In this document: positions 37,784 through 46,208 of the stretch, piece after piece
How positions within the stretch are numbered: the first letter of the stretch is position 1
Layout: every line of letters starts with the position of its first letter
Source: Clostridiales bacterium
Lineage (GTDB): Bacteria > Bacillota > Clostridia > Oscillospirales > Oscillospiraceae
Reading direction: 5' to 3'
NCBI GenBank assembly: GCA_029008095.1
Contig: JAQXJB010000001.1
Span: forward strand, 62,001-126,000
Length of the DNA: 64,000 bases
Program-made: the position numbers and the translations under genes
The notes under the pieces: generated by a model
Told to the model about the DNA's origin: nothing
Database searches by the model: none
The model's input: only the letters and a program-made list of their open reading frames with translations

Positions 37784-38457
37784 TTATAGCCGTAGCCCCA
37801 GACGGTGGTTATATAGGACGGATTAGTCGGGTCGTCCTCCACCTTTATTCTCAGGCGGCGGATGTTTACATCCACGATCTTAAGCTCGCCAAGATAGTCC
37901 TTGCCCCAGACCGCGTTGAGTATCTCCTCCCTGGAGAGAGCCTTGCCTGGGTTATCCATGAAGAGCTTCACTATTGAATACTCCACCTGGGTCAGGCGGA
38001 TGCGCTCACCGTTCTTCTCCAGAGAACGGTTGCGGGTATTGAGCTTGAATATGCCACGGACTATCTCGCCGCTCTCCTCTTCATCTTCTCCCCCTACACG
38101 GCGGTAAAGGGCGTCGATTCGGGCGGTGAGCTCCGCGGGTGAGAAGGGCTTGGTCACATAGTCATCCGCGCCTGTCATAAGTCCGGTGACCTTGTCCATC
38201 TCCTGTGTGCGGGCGGTGAGCATAATGATGCCCATTTTGGAGCCGGAGGCCCGGATATGGCGGCAAACCTCGAAGCCATCCGTATCCGGCAGCATAATAT
38301 CCAGCAGAGCCACCTTTATATCCGGGTTTTTCTTTATCTGTTCAAAAGCCTCCTCACCGGTGGCCGCCTCGATAGGCTCATAGCCGGAACGGCGAAGATT
38401 TATAACGACGAAGCTGCGGATGCTGGATTCATCCTCAAGTACAAGCACTTTTTTCAT
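37771..38457 (-). CDS. OmpR-family response regulator
   Basis: A 228-aa transcription factor with an amino-terminal receiver (acceptor Asp53 in LLDIMLPD, plus conserved LTAR and TKPFSPAEL) and a carboxyl-terminal winged helix (EYSIVKLFMDNPGKALSREEIL, VDVNIRRLRIKVEDDP, VWGYGYKW). I start at MKKVLVLEDE; a longer frame upstream enters a repeat element. It is the partner of the kinase that follows. Confidence 0.94.
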   Translation of the reverse strand: MKKVLVLEDESSIRSFVVINLRRSGYEPIEAATGEEAFEQIKKNPDIKVALLDIMLPDTDGFEVCRHIRASGSKMGIIMLTARTQEMDKVTGLMTGADDYVTKPFSPAELTARIDALYRRVGGEDEEESGEIVRGIFKLNTRNRSLEKNGERIRLTQVEYSIVKLFMDNPGKALSREEILNAVWGKDYLGELKIVDVNIRRLRIKVEDDPTNPSYITTVWGYGYKWGF

Positions 38458-38478
38458 ATTGCTCCGGTCTCCTTTCAT

Positions 38479-38757
38479 TAAGGCAACGGGAGTCGAACCC
38501 GTGCCGGTTTTTTCGGGCGTATTTCCGCTCATACTGCGTCAACGGCCTTAAAAATACGTCAGTATTCTCTGCGCCCGTTTCCTTGCCTGGACAAAAATCC
38601 ACTCCGTAAAAGCTGCCAGGCACATTCCGGCGAGGAATGTTCGAGGGATTTTTGTCGCGGCGGACGCCGCCTTGCTGACGCAAGGCAAGGACAACAAGGC
38701 AAAAAGCGCCGAACAGGGCCGCCGGAATGCGGCACGGGTTCGACTCCCGCTGCCTTA
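38479..38757. repeat. palindromic element with tRNA T-arm-like inverted ends
   Basis: The 279-bp stretch between the lipoprotein stop and the response regulator has 27-bp inverted ends (38479-38505 and 38731-38757) that match at 26 positions. Each end reads as a T-arm (5-bp stem with TTCGACT loop) followed by TGCCTTA, and the opposite end supplies TAAGGCA. Inside are an 11-bp perfect inverted repeat (38590-38600/38646-38656), 7-bp hairpins at 38622-38640 and 38669-38686, a 5-bp hairpin at 38657-38670 and an ATACTG/CAGTAT pair (38531-38536/38560-38565). No credible gene is inside. One end coincides with the TAA stop of the lipoprotein gene. It could be a non-autonomous mobile element or a structured RNA. 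Confidence 0.75.
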
Positions 38758-40086
38758 AGTAAGCCCCGTTATCCACTCAGAGTAGATCAGGTGAAAATTT
38801 TCTTTCAGATACTGGTAGTCCACCACATAATCCCAGTTCTCTTCATCCATAATGAGCTCTGCGGCGTATATGACCTCGTCCTCACGGCGGAGCACCTGCC
38901 GTCCCCCTCGGGTGGCGGCAACGGCGCGGTTCTCGCCGGTAAGGGCATATATTTTCAAATAGTCTGTGACGGGCTGGCCGTCCCCGTTCCATATGGAGAA
39001 CACAACGGCTCGCTCGCCGCTCGCCGAGTCCTCGCGGCGGACGGTCACGCCGCCCCGCCAGCTTTCCGGTATCACCAGATACCAGCTATCGGAATAATTA
39101 TGATAGGTCGTCAGCGCCAGTTCGCCCACGCCGCGCTTGGTAAAGCGGTACCAGTCCAGAGAGCGGTAGCTGTTCTCACCCTGGCTGGGCAGCGTACGGG
39201 GGATGGGTATCTCCATAACGCCATCGTTGTTTATATCCCTGCAGTAAACAGTGTAATACCTGATGGTCCCGGTACTCACGCCGGTGTCATCGGTGGATAT
39301 GTTCTCTATCTGTTCGCCGCTGCTGATGAATATATCCGTTATAAGCCCTGTGCCTCCGTATACGCTCTCCACAAAAAGAGCCGGAGTGTTGGCGGTGAGC
39401 TTGCCTACTGTGACCTTGGATATGTTCTCTACGCCCTGCGAGAGACGCGCCTCGCTGCTGGCAGTCTCGCCGTCGCTGCTGAGGCTGTAGGCAATGACGC
39501 TGCCGGCGTAGTCGCTTCTGTTGTGGCGCACCACCAGCAGCTCGTCCGTATCATCATCGTTGATGTCCGCGGTTAGATATTCGGTGTAATCCGTTGCCGC
39601 CACGGAGGACACGGTAAAGCCCCTGAGGGAATAGATATTGAGCATCTGGATATCCGCGCCCATTTTCCAGCCGACGATTATCTCCGTCCAGCCGTCGCCG
39701 TTCATGTCCGAATAGCTTATACTTTCTATCTCCGTGCCGTCGCCGTCAATAATAGCGACATTTTTGTATTCGCCGTTCATATTGCGGAAAATGTATATCT
39801 TCAGCGGCTTCTCGCCGGAAACGTTGAAGAAGGCGAGCGCCTCGCTCACGCCGTCGCCGTTTATGTCATGGAGCTGGACAGACTGCCGGTAGGAGCCGGA
39901 GGAGGGTGCGGAATAAACAGCGCCGGAGGCTATGATTTCATCTATCTTGTCCTGTAGGTTAAGGTATTCCTCGGAGGGTTGAGGCAGTCGCAGCAGTTCA
40001 TCAATATTGCCGCTCATGCAGCCGGAAAAAAGCAGCATTATAAGCAGCGTGAACAGCACCGCCGCCCGCTTGGATACCACGCGCAT
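38755..40086 (-). CDS. lipoprotein with FG-GAP/VCBS-like calcium repeats
   Basis: A 443-aa exported lipoprotein: hydrophobic signal sequence and lipobox ending at Cys23 (LFSGC). The body carries repeated D-x-N-x-D-G loops (HDINGDG, YSDMNGDG, ADINDDD, CRDINNDG), as in FG-GAP/VCBS beta-propeller repeats that bind calcium. It probably sits on the outer face of the membrane. The gene lies upstream of a two-component system on the same strand, separated by the palindromic element. Its role is not known; a sensor accessory role is only a guess. Confidence 0.85.
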   Translation of the reverse strand: MRVVSKRAAVLFTLLIMLLFSGCMSGNIDELLRLPQPSEEYLNLQDKIDEIIASGAVYSAPSSGSYRQSVQLHDINGDGVSEALAFFNVSGEKPLKIYIFRNMNGEYKNVAIIDGDGTEIESISYSDMNGDGWTEIIVGWKMGADIQMLNIYSLRGFTVSSVAATDYTEYLTADINDDDTDELLVVRHNRSDYAGSVIAYSLSSDGETASSEARLSQGVENISKVTVGKLTANTPALFVESVYGGTGLITDIFISSGEQIENISTDDTGVSTGTIRYYTVYCRDINNDGVMEIPIPRTLPSQGENSYRSLDWYRFTKRGVGELALTTYHNYSDSWYLVIPESWRGGVTVRREDSASGERAVVFSIWNGDGQPVTDYLKIYALTGENRAVAATRGGRQVLRREDEVIYAAELIMDEENWDYVVDYQYLKENFHLIYSEWITGLT

Positions 40087-40179
40087 ATCTCATCCTCCTT
40101 CTGGATATGAATCATCAATTTATAATATCACATCCACCGGTGAAATGGTAGAGGATATATTTTAATTTTTCAAAAATAC

Positions 40180-40208
40180 TTGAAATGCTCTGGGCTTTAT
40201 TGTATACT
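40180..40208 (+). promoter_or_regulatory. promoter of tRNA-Leu
   Basis: TTGAAA (40180-40185), 17-bp spacer and TATACT (40203-40208). Transcription would start about 8 nt before the tRNA. Confidence 0.8.
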
Positions 40209-40222
40209 TAATTCCGTTATAA

Positions 40223-40309
40223 GCCGGTGTGATGGAATTGGTAGACGTAGTGGACTCAAAATCCACCGCTGGCGACAGCGTACCGGTTCGAGCCCGGTCA
40301 CCGGCACCA
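40223..40309 (+). tRNA. tRNA-Leu (anticodon CAA)
   Basis: An 87-nt class II tRNA with encoded CCA. Acceptor GCCGGTG pairs with CACCGGC, the anticodon loop CTCAAAA gives CAA, the long variable arm (GCTGGCGACAGC) is typical of leucine tRNA, and the T-loop is GTTCGAGCC. It reads UUG codons. Confidence 0.96.
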
Positions 40310-40342
40310 AAAATCCCGAATGCGACAGCGTTCGGGATTTTT
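40310..40342 (+). terminator. terminator of tRNA-Leu
   Basis: An AAAATCCCGAA/TTCGGGATTTT stem of 11 bp with a 10-nt loop and a T-run, directly after the tRNA CCA end. It can also act on the other strand. Confidence 0.88.
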
Positions 40343-40426
40343 ACTTCTTACCTTTTCACTCTTCACTAATATTCGCACTCAGGATTTTTGGAAAGCAAGA
40401 AGCAGAGTATCATAGGAGGTACAGGA

Positions 40427-41392
40427 ATGAAAAACATATTGGTTGTAATGCCGTTTCAAGAGTCTCACAAGCAGTATATCGAAAAAATTGCTCAAGACTG
40501 CACATTCACCTACACCACCATTGCAGATGCTGCTCCGGAACAGGTCTGCGCCGCTGATATCATCCTCGGTAATGCGAAGCCCGAACTGGTGGCTCAGTCC
40601 CAAAAGCTCCGGTGGATACAGCTTAATTCCGCCGGGACAGATGCTTACTGCAAGCCCGGAATTATCAAGCCCGGCACTCTGCTGACATGCGCGACAGGCG
40701 CTTACGGGCTGACCGTCTCAGAAAACATGGTTGCAATGTCCTTTATGCTATGCCGGAAAATGGACCTCTATATGCGCAATCAGGTAAATCACAACTGGCA
40801 TGACGACGGCCGGGTGACCTCCATCTGGAATTCTACCACTTTGGTCATCGGCCTTGGCGATATCGGCACAGAATACGCAAAGAGGATGAAGGCTCTGGGC
40901 AGCCACGTGATTGGTATTCGAAAAAAAGTATACGAAAAGCCAGAATGCGTGGATGAAATCTACGGCATGGAGCGGCTGGATGAACTGCTGCCCAGAGCGG
41001 ACTTTGTAACACTGCTGCTTCCAAGCACGCCCCAGACACATCACATCATGGATGAACGCAGGCTCCGTCTTATGAAGAAGGGCGCTTATCTTTTGAACGG
41101 CGGTCGCGGAGACGCCGTGGACTGTGAAGCTCTGAACAGGCTTCTGCGTGAAGGAAGCCCTCTTGGCGGCGCCGCGCTGGATGTGACGGAGCCGGAACCC
41201 CTTCCTGCCGGCCATCCGCTGTGGGACGCCCCGCGGTGTATAATCACGCCCCACATAGCCGGCCGGTTCAATCTTCAGGAAACCTTTGAGCGCATCGTTC
41301 GGATATGCGGAAGCAATCTGGAAAAGTATCTGGCGGGCGACATGGAGCATATGCAAAATCTGGTGGATATTTCCACCGGGTACCGGAAATAA
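40427..41392 (+). CDS. D-2-hydroxyacid dehydrogenase, NAD(P)-dependent
   Basis: A 321-aa member of the D-isomer-specific 2-hydroxyacid dehydrogenase family, which reduces 2-oxo acids to D-2-hydroxy acids. The nucleotide site is GLGDIG (142-147). The catalytic Arg is in NGGRGDAVD, the Glu in DVTEPEPLP and the His in ITPHIAGRF. Start chosen at MKNILVVM behind AGGAGG (7-nt spacing), not 13 codons upstream. The substrate is unknown. It stands alone on the plus strand after tRNA-Leu and its terminator; its own promoter is not clear. Confidence 0.9.
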   Translation: MKNILVVMPFQESHKQYIEKIAQDCTFTYTTIADAAPEQVCAADIILGNAKPELVAQSQKLRWIQLNSAGTDAYCKPGIIKPGTLLTCATGAYGLTVSENMVAMSFMLCRKMDLYMRNQVNHNWHDDGRVTSIWNSTTLVIGLGDIGTEYAKRMKALGSHVIGIRKKVYEKPECVDEIYGMERLDELLPRADFVTLLLPSTPQTHHIMDERRLRLMKKGAYLLNGGRGDAVDCEALNRLLREGSPLGGAALDVTEPEPLPAGHPLWDAPRCIITPHIAGRFNLQETFERIVRICGSNLEKYLAGDMEHMQNLVDISTGYRK

Positions 41393-41556
41393 CGAAAAAA
41401 GGTCTATACGCTCACCCCGCAGCTACTTCCCGCAAAGCCGCGTTTCACCGCCGCGGCATAGTCGCCTCTCGTTAGAATTACGGTGGATTTTGTCATTTCC
41501 TTTTGATATAGAATATCGACCGCTCACTCTATACGAAAGGTTATCATGAAAGCTAT

Positions 41557-41595
41557 AATGCCCCATTTTGTGCGGACAGCACAAAACGGGGCATT
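41557..41595. terminator. long hairpin between converging genes
   Basis: A 17-bp stem with one mismatch (AATGCCCCATTTTGTGC and its partner) and a GGACA loop, lying between the dehydrogenase and lysS, which converge. It probably ends lysS and/or the dehydrogenase transcript, although neither side has a proper T-run. The rest of 41393-41647 holds nothing recognised. Confidence 0.5.
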
Positions 41596-41647
41596 ACACT
41601 TTGCAAATAGGTATTGGGATGATACTCTGAACTTGTTAGCTCAGTTT

Positions 41648-43156
41648 TCAGTCCAAAGGCTTCATCGTCGGGAAGAGCAGGACGTCGCGAATGGAGTCGC
41701 AGCCGGTGAGCATCATGACGCAGCGGTCAATGCCCATGCCCATGCCGCCCGTGGGAGGCATGCCGTACTCAAGAGCAAGGAGGAAATCCTCGTCCAGCAT
41801 CTCGGTCTCGTCGTCGCCGCGCTCACGCTGCTCGACCTGCTTCTCAAAACGAATACGCTGGTCGATGGGATCGTTCAACTCAGAATACGCGTTTGCCAGC
41901 TCGCTGTGGCAGATAAAGAGCTCAAAACGCTCGGTGAGGCGGGGATCGGCGGGCGAACGCTTGGTAAGAGGAGAGACCTCAACGGGGTACATGGTGATGA
42001 AGGTGGGCTGGATGAGCTTTTCCTCCACGCGCTGGTCGAAGCAGGCATAGAGAGCGTTGCCCCAGGTCTTTTCGGCGGCGTCAGCCAGCTCAACGCCCTT
42101 GGCCTTGGCGGCAGCCACAGCCTCGGTATCGTCGGTAATAGCGCCGAAATCGATACCCAGATATTCCTTGACCGCGTCGACCATAGTCAGGCGGCGCCAG
42201 CCGGGGGTCAGGTCGATCTTCTCGCCCTGCCACTCTACCTCATAAGTACCCAGTATCTCTCTGGCAGCGCCGGAGAGCACGCCCTCGGCGATATCCATCA
42301 TGTCATGGAAATCGGCATAGGCCTGATACAGCTCAACACTGGTGAACTCGGGGTTATGCTTGGTGTCCATACCCTCGTTGCGGAAGATACGGCCTATCTC
42401 ATAAACGCGCTCAATGCCGCCGACGATAAGGCGCTTCAGGGGAAGCTCGGTGGCTATGCGCATATACATATCGATATCAAGGGTGTTATGGTGAGTGATG
42501 AAGGGTCTCGCAGCCGCGCCGCCGGCCAGAGTGCCGAGAACAGGGGTCTCGACCTCCATATAATTTCTGCCGTCCAGATAGGAGCGGAGATAGGTGATAA
42601 ACTTGGAGCGTATCTCAAAGTTGCGGCGGCTGTCATCGGACATGATGAGATCCACGTAACGCTGGCGGTACTTCAGTTCGGTATTGGTCATGCCGTGAAA
42701 CTTTTCCGGCAGGGGACGCAGGCTCTTGGAGAGCAAGGTGACCTTTTCGACGTGGACGGATATCTCCTCCGTCTTGGTCTTGAATACAAAGCCGGTAACG
42801 CCGATAATGTCGCCGATGTCATACTTTCTGAAATCGGCAAATTCGGTCTCGCTGACGGAGTCCTTCTTGATATAAAGCTGGATCTGACCCTTATCGTCCT
42901 TTATATGGCAGAAAATGGCCTTACCCATGCCGCGCTTGGACATAATGCGTCCGGCCACGGAAACGGTCTTATTCTCCATAGCCTCGTAGTCGGCCTTAAT
43001 GTCGGCGGAATAGGCGGTACGCTCAAACTTGGTTACTGTAAATGGGTCGCGGCCCTCGTCCTGGAGAGCCTTGAGCTTATCGCGTCGAACCTTGAGTATC
43101 TCGGAAAGCTCCTGCTCGGGCTGCTCAGCCGCGGGGTTTCTTACTTCTTCGGACAT
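41648..43156 (-). CDS. lysS: lysyl-tRNA synthetase, class II
   Basis: LysRS (502 aa) charges tRNA-Lys. The amino-terminal OB-fold anticodon domain (SVAGRIMSKRGMGKAIFCHI) precedes the class II core: motif 2 around YEIGRIFRNEGMDTKHNPEF and motif 3 PPTGGMGMGIDRCVMML. It follows greA by 24 bp, a common Firmicute pair. Confidence 0.98.
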   Translation of the reverse strand: MSEEVRNPAAEQPEQELSEILKVRRDKLKALQDEGRDPFTVTKFERTAYSADIKADYEAMENKTVSVAGRIMSKRGMGKAIFCHIKDDKGQIQLYIKKDSVSETEFADFRKYDIGDIIGVTGFVFKTKTEEISVHVEKVTLLSKSLRPLPEKFHGMTNTELKYRQRYVDLIMSDDSRRNFEIRSKFITYLRSYLDGRNYMEVETPVLGTLAGGAAARPFITHHNTLDIDMYMRIATELPLKRLIVGGIERVYEIGRIFRNEGMDTKHNPEFTSVELYQAYADFHDMMDIAEGVLSGAAREILGTYEVEWQGEKIDLTPGWRRLTMVDAVKEYLGIDFGAITDDTEAVAAAKAKGVELADAAEKTWGNALYACFDQRVEEKLIQPTFITMYPVEVSPLTKRSPADPRLTERFELFICHSELANAYSELNDPIDQRIRFEKQVEQRERGDDETEMLDEDFLLALEYGMPPTGGMGMGIDRCVMMLTGCDSIRDVLLFPTMKPLD

Positions 43157-43180
43157 ATATATCTTTCCCTTCCGGTGGTT

Positions 43181-43657
43181 TTATCTGGCGATGGAGGTGA
43201 TCTTGAAGCTGAGCAAGCCGTCCGGTACCTCTACGGAGACTATCTCGCCAACCTCGTGACCCAGCAGCGCTTTGCCGATGGGGGACTCCTCGGAGAGCAT
43301 ACCGTTCATGGGGTCAGCCTCCTGAGAGCCTACTATTTTATATTCCTCCGCGTCACTTTCCTCGCCGTTCTCTATCTCCACAACGGTAATGGTGGCGCCA
43401 TGAGACACCTTGTCGGTATCATGGCTATCCTCAATGATCTCGGCGTTCTCAAGAACGTTCTTTATCTCAGCTATCTTGGAATACAGCTTGCCCTGCTCGG
43501 TCTTGGCCTCGTCATATTCGCTGTTTTCCGAAAGGTCGCCAAAGGAGCGGGCCTCTTTGATGAGCTCCGCGACTTCCCTTTCTCTTACGGTTTCCAGATA
43601 CTCAAGTTCCTTTTTAAGCGCATCAAATCTTTCGGCGCTGATTCTGAATGTTGCCAA
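43181..43657 (-). CDS. greA: transcription elongation factor GreA
   Basis: GreA (158 aa) rescues backtracked RNA polymerase by stimulating transcript cleavage. The coiled-coil tip acidic residues are in the region ARSFGDLSENSEYDEAK, and the carboxyl-terminal globular domain ends with MLSEESPIGKALLGHEVGE. It has its own consensus promoter. Confidence 0.97.
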   Translation of the reverse strand: MATFRISAERFDALKKELEYLETVREREVAELIKEARSFGDLSENSEYDEAKTEQGKLYSKIAEIKNVLENAEIIEDSHDTDKVSHGATITVVEIENGEESDAEEYKIVGSQEADPMNGMLSEESPIGKALLGHEVGEIVSVEVPDGLLSFKITSIAR

Positions 43658-43707
43658 TTTAAAGTCTCCCTTTCTTCGGCGGCTTCCGCCGTCCCAATTA
43701 ATTCGCT

Positions 43708-43736
43708 ATTATACTTGTGTTGTAAAAACCTGTCAA
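43708..43736 (-). promoter_or_regulatory. consensus promoter of greA-lysS
   Basis: Perfect TTGACA (43731-43736), 17-bp spacer and perfect TATAAT (43708-43713). The -35 box overlaps the last codons of the S41 protease gene. Leader about 44 nt. Confidence 0.93.
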
Positions 43737-44917
43737 GAATTTTTTCTGTATGATTCAGTTAATTCAGCTTTAACTGCCTCCAACGCAGCCTGAAGCTGGG
43801 TGTCGTTCTCCGCTTCCAGCACATCGTAATAAAGCTCATACCAAAGCTCGTCATCAAGAGGCAGCTCTATATCCGGGGTTATACCCACTCCCGCCAGAGA
43901 AACGCCGTTCGGCGTATAATACTCCTTTGCGGAAATGTGTATGGCGCTGCCGTCTGAAAGCATCTGGGTTATCTGGGCATAACCCTTGCCGGTGGTCTGC
44001 TCGCCGACTATGGTGGCCCATTCATATTCCTGCAGCGCCGCCGCGAAGAACTCGGCCGCTGAATAGCTTGCGGAATTCACCAGCACTGCCATCGGCATTT
44101 CCAGACAGCTTGCGTCGGAACGCTCTGCCTCCATCTCGCCGCCCTTCACATTGGAAAGGAAAATATCACCCTCGGGCAGCAGATAGTCCAGCGCGGCAAG
44201 CAGCTCGCTTAGCTGTCCGCCGGGATTGAAGCGAAGGTCAAAGACCAACCCCACAGCGCCCTGCTCCACCAGCGCCTTGCAGGCTGCGATAAGCTGCCCG
44301 GAAGACTTGGCGTCAAAGTTTTTCACCTTAATATAGCCCACTCCATCCATCATTTCATAACGGACAGGGTCTATCTGAATAATGCCGTTGGAGACAGTGT
44401 GTTCGCTCTGGACTCCGTCATCAAAAACGCTCAGCTCCACCTCGCCATCCTCAAGGCTGGCTCGCACCATTGCCTTCACCTCGGAGGCGCTCAGCCCGGC
44501 AACGCTCTCGCCATCCACCGCCCGCAGCTCGCCTCCGGGGCGCAGTCCCTCCAGGGCCGCGGGAGAATCGGCGTAGACGGCGGCTATCTTAATGCAGCCC
44601 TCTGACTGCTCTATGGTAATGCCGATTCCGGAATATTCGTTGTTCGTCTCCCTGAGGTAGCTTTCCAGCTCCTCGGAGGTCATGTAGTAGGACCAGCGAT
44701 CCTCCAACGCGGCGACCATAGCCGCGACGGCCTGGTCCTCCACTTCCTCCCGGGAATAATCGCCGACGTAATAGCGCTCTATCACGTCCATAGCCTCATC
44801 AAATTTCGATTTTTCTGCAAACTCGCCGCTCATATAGAGATATGTCACGGCAAAAGCCAAAAACGCGGCTGCGACGATAAGTACTATCGCCGCAGACGCA
44901 TCTATTTTCCGTTTCAA
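43733..44917 (-). CDS. S41 family (CtpA-like) carboxyl-terminal processing protease
   Basis: A 394-aa membrane-anchored serine protease acting outside the membrane. It has an amino-terminal membrane anchor (9-28), a PDZ domain in about 115-185 (IGITIEQSEG, DSPAALEGLRPGGEL) and the S41 catalytic core with the serine in VNSASYSAAEFF and the lysine in GEQTTGKGYAQ. It follows the M23 gene by 22 bp, in the common ftsEX-envC-ctp arrangement, so it may process or regulate the murein hydrolase module. Confidence 0.94.
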   Translation of the reverse strand: MKRKIDASAAIVLIVAAAFLAFAVTYLYMSGEFAEKSKFDEAMDVIERYYVGDYSREEVEDQAVAAMVAALEDRWSYYMTSEELESYLRETNNEYSGIGITIEQSEGCIKIAAVYADSPAALEGLRPGGELRAVDGESVAGLSASEVKAMVRASLEDGEVELSVFDDGVQSEHTVSNGIIQIDPVRYEMMDGVGYIKVKNFDAKSSGQLIAACKALVEQGAVGLVFDLRFNPGGQLSELLAALDYLLPEGDIFLSNVKGGEMEAERSDASCLEMPMAVLVNSASYSAAEFFAAALQEYEWATIVGEQTTGKGYAQITQMLSDGSAIHISAKEYYTPNGVSLAGVGITPDIELPLDDELWYELYYDVLEAENDTQLQAALEAVKAELTESYRKNS

Positions 44918-44939
44918 TAGCTTCTCCTTTTTGCCGCCA

Positions 44940-46163
44940 TTACACTATGATGTAGTTACTGAAGTATTTAAGGGGGTCTACGCGAACGCCGTCCTCATAG
45001 ATCTCAAAGTGGAGATGCGGCCCGGTGGAAACTCCGGTGGAGCCAACAAATCCAATTACATCACCCTGCAGCACGATATCGCCCTCCTGAACATTTCGGC
45101 TGCTCATATGCGCAGAGAGGGTGTAGTTACCGTTGCCGTGATCTATCATTACATAGTTTCCGTAGCCGGAGCCATAGGTGGATGTAACGACCACGCCTCC
45201 ATCGGCGGCATAAATTTTCGTTCCGTAGCTTGCCCCGATATCAATGCCGTAATGCATGCGGTAGTATCCGTAGACCGGATGCAGACGGTTTCCAAAGAGC
45301 GAGGTGACGTAAACCGAGCTGGCGGAGGGCCATATGTAAGAACCGCTGGATGCTACGCGGGCGTCCTGCTCGGCTCTGCGCCGGCGTTCTTCCTCGAGCT
45401 CCTGCACCATTCTGTCTATCTCGGCGGCGGCCTCATCTTCTTTGGCCTCAAGAGCCTCGTACTCAGTCTGGCGCTCGTACATATTGTTCATTATCTCGGT
45501 CATAAGCGCGTTGGCCTCGGCCATTTCGCTCTCAAGCTGGCTTTTTTTATCCTCCTGGGCGGTTCTGGCGTCCTCTGCGTCAGCCTTGGCGTTCTCCAGC
45601 TCCACCTTGGCGTTCCATGTTGCCTCCTGAGCGGAATTGAGCTGCTCTACCACCCACTCGTCGTAGTTCATAACGTCTGTGATGGAATCCACGGCGCTGA
45701 GAAGGTCGGCGAAGCTGTCCGCCTCGAAAATGATCTCCAGGTAGGAAATATCTCCGTTTTCCTCCATCTCGCGGACACGGCGGCGGAAAAGCTCCATCTG
45801 CCGTTCCTCTTCCTTAACCGCGAGATCGTACTGAGCGTTCTTTTCCTCGATTTCTTCCTCATACAGCTCTATCTGAGCCGTGAGGTTATCAATTTCCTTA
45901 ATGGTGATGGCAATATTGGCATCCAACTGAACCTTGCGCTCCACGATGGCATCCCGCTGGGTCTCAAGCTCGGCAATCTTCGCGCCGATAGCTTTCTTTT
46001 CCTCGGCAAGCTTATCGGCCGCCGCCTTCAGGTAGTCTATCTCCGCCTGAGAAACAGCCTCTGCGCCCAGAGATGTGACGATGGTTACAATTATCGAGCC
46101 CAGCATGGTAAGGGCAAGGATGACTGCTATAACTGCTGAAAATATGCGATGTTTTTTCTTCAT
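44940..46163 (-). CDS. murein hydrolase activator / M23 peptidase with coiled coil
   Basis: A 407-aa EnvC/PcsB-like protein. It has a signal or anchor segment (8-32), long coiled coils (about 38-130 and 180-265) and a carboxyl-terminal LytM/M23 domain with His304, Asp308, His352 and His385 (HYGIDIGASYG, GPHLHFEIY), all metal ligands in place. It is next to ftsEX, whose extracellular loop typically controls such a coiled-coil partner, so a role in septal wall splitting is likely. Confidence 0.93.
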   Translation of the reverse strand: MKKKHRIFSAVIAVILALTMLGSIIVTIVTSLGAEAVSQAEIDYLKAAADKLAEEKKAIGAKIAELETQRDAIVERKVQLDANIAITIKEIDNLTAQIELYEEEIEEKNAQYDLAVKEEERQMELFRRRVREMEENGDISYLEIIFEADSFADLLSAVDSITDVMNYDEWVVEQLNSAQEATWNAKVELENAKADAEDARTAQEDKKSQLESEMAEANALMTEIMNNMYERQTEYEALEAKEDEAAAEIDRMVQELEEERRRRAEQDARVASSGSYIWPSASSVYVTSLFGNRLHPVYGYYRMHYGIDIGASYGTKIYAADGGVVVTSTYGSGYGNYVMIDHGNGNYTLSAHMSSRNVQEGDIVLQGDVIGFVGSTGVSTGPHLHFEIYEDGVRVDPLKYFSNYIIV

Positions 46164-46208
46164 GTAGTACTCCTTATGCTGCGCAATTATATGCGTTATG
46201 CTGCGATA

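Noticed and set aside
38479..38757. tmRNA (ssrA) gene suggested by the GGGTTCGACTCCCG segment
   Set aside because: The tmRNA 3' end does carry this T-arm, but there is no CCA, no matching tmRNA 5' end, no tag reading frame, and the segment occurs inverted at both ends.
38435..38776. A 113-codon reading frame across the palindromic element
   Set aside because: It runs through both inverted repeats and the stems, overlaps the regulator start and has no ribosome binding site; it is an accidental frame.
41546..43753. Very long open frame on the plus strand opposite lysS and greA
   Set aside because: It mirrors two clear genes on the other strand and its translation matches no family; GC-rich codon use often produces such antisense frames.
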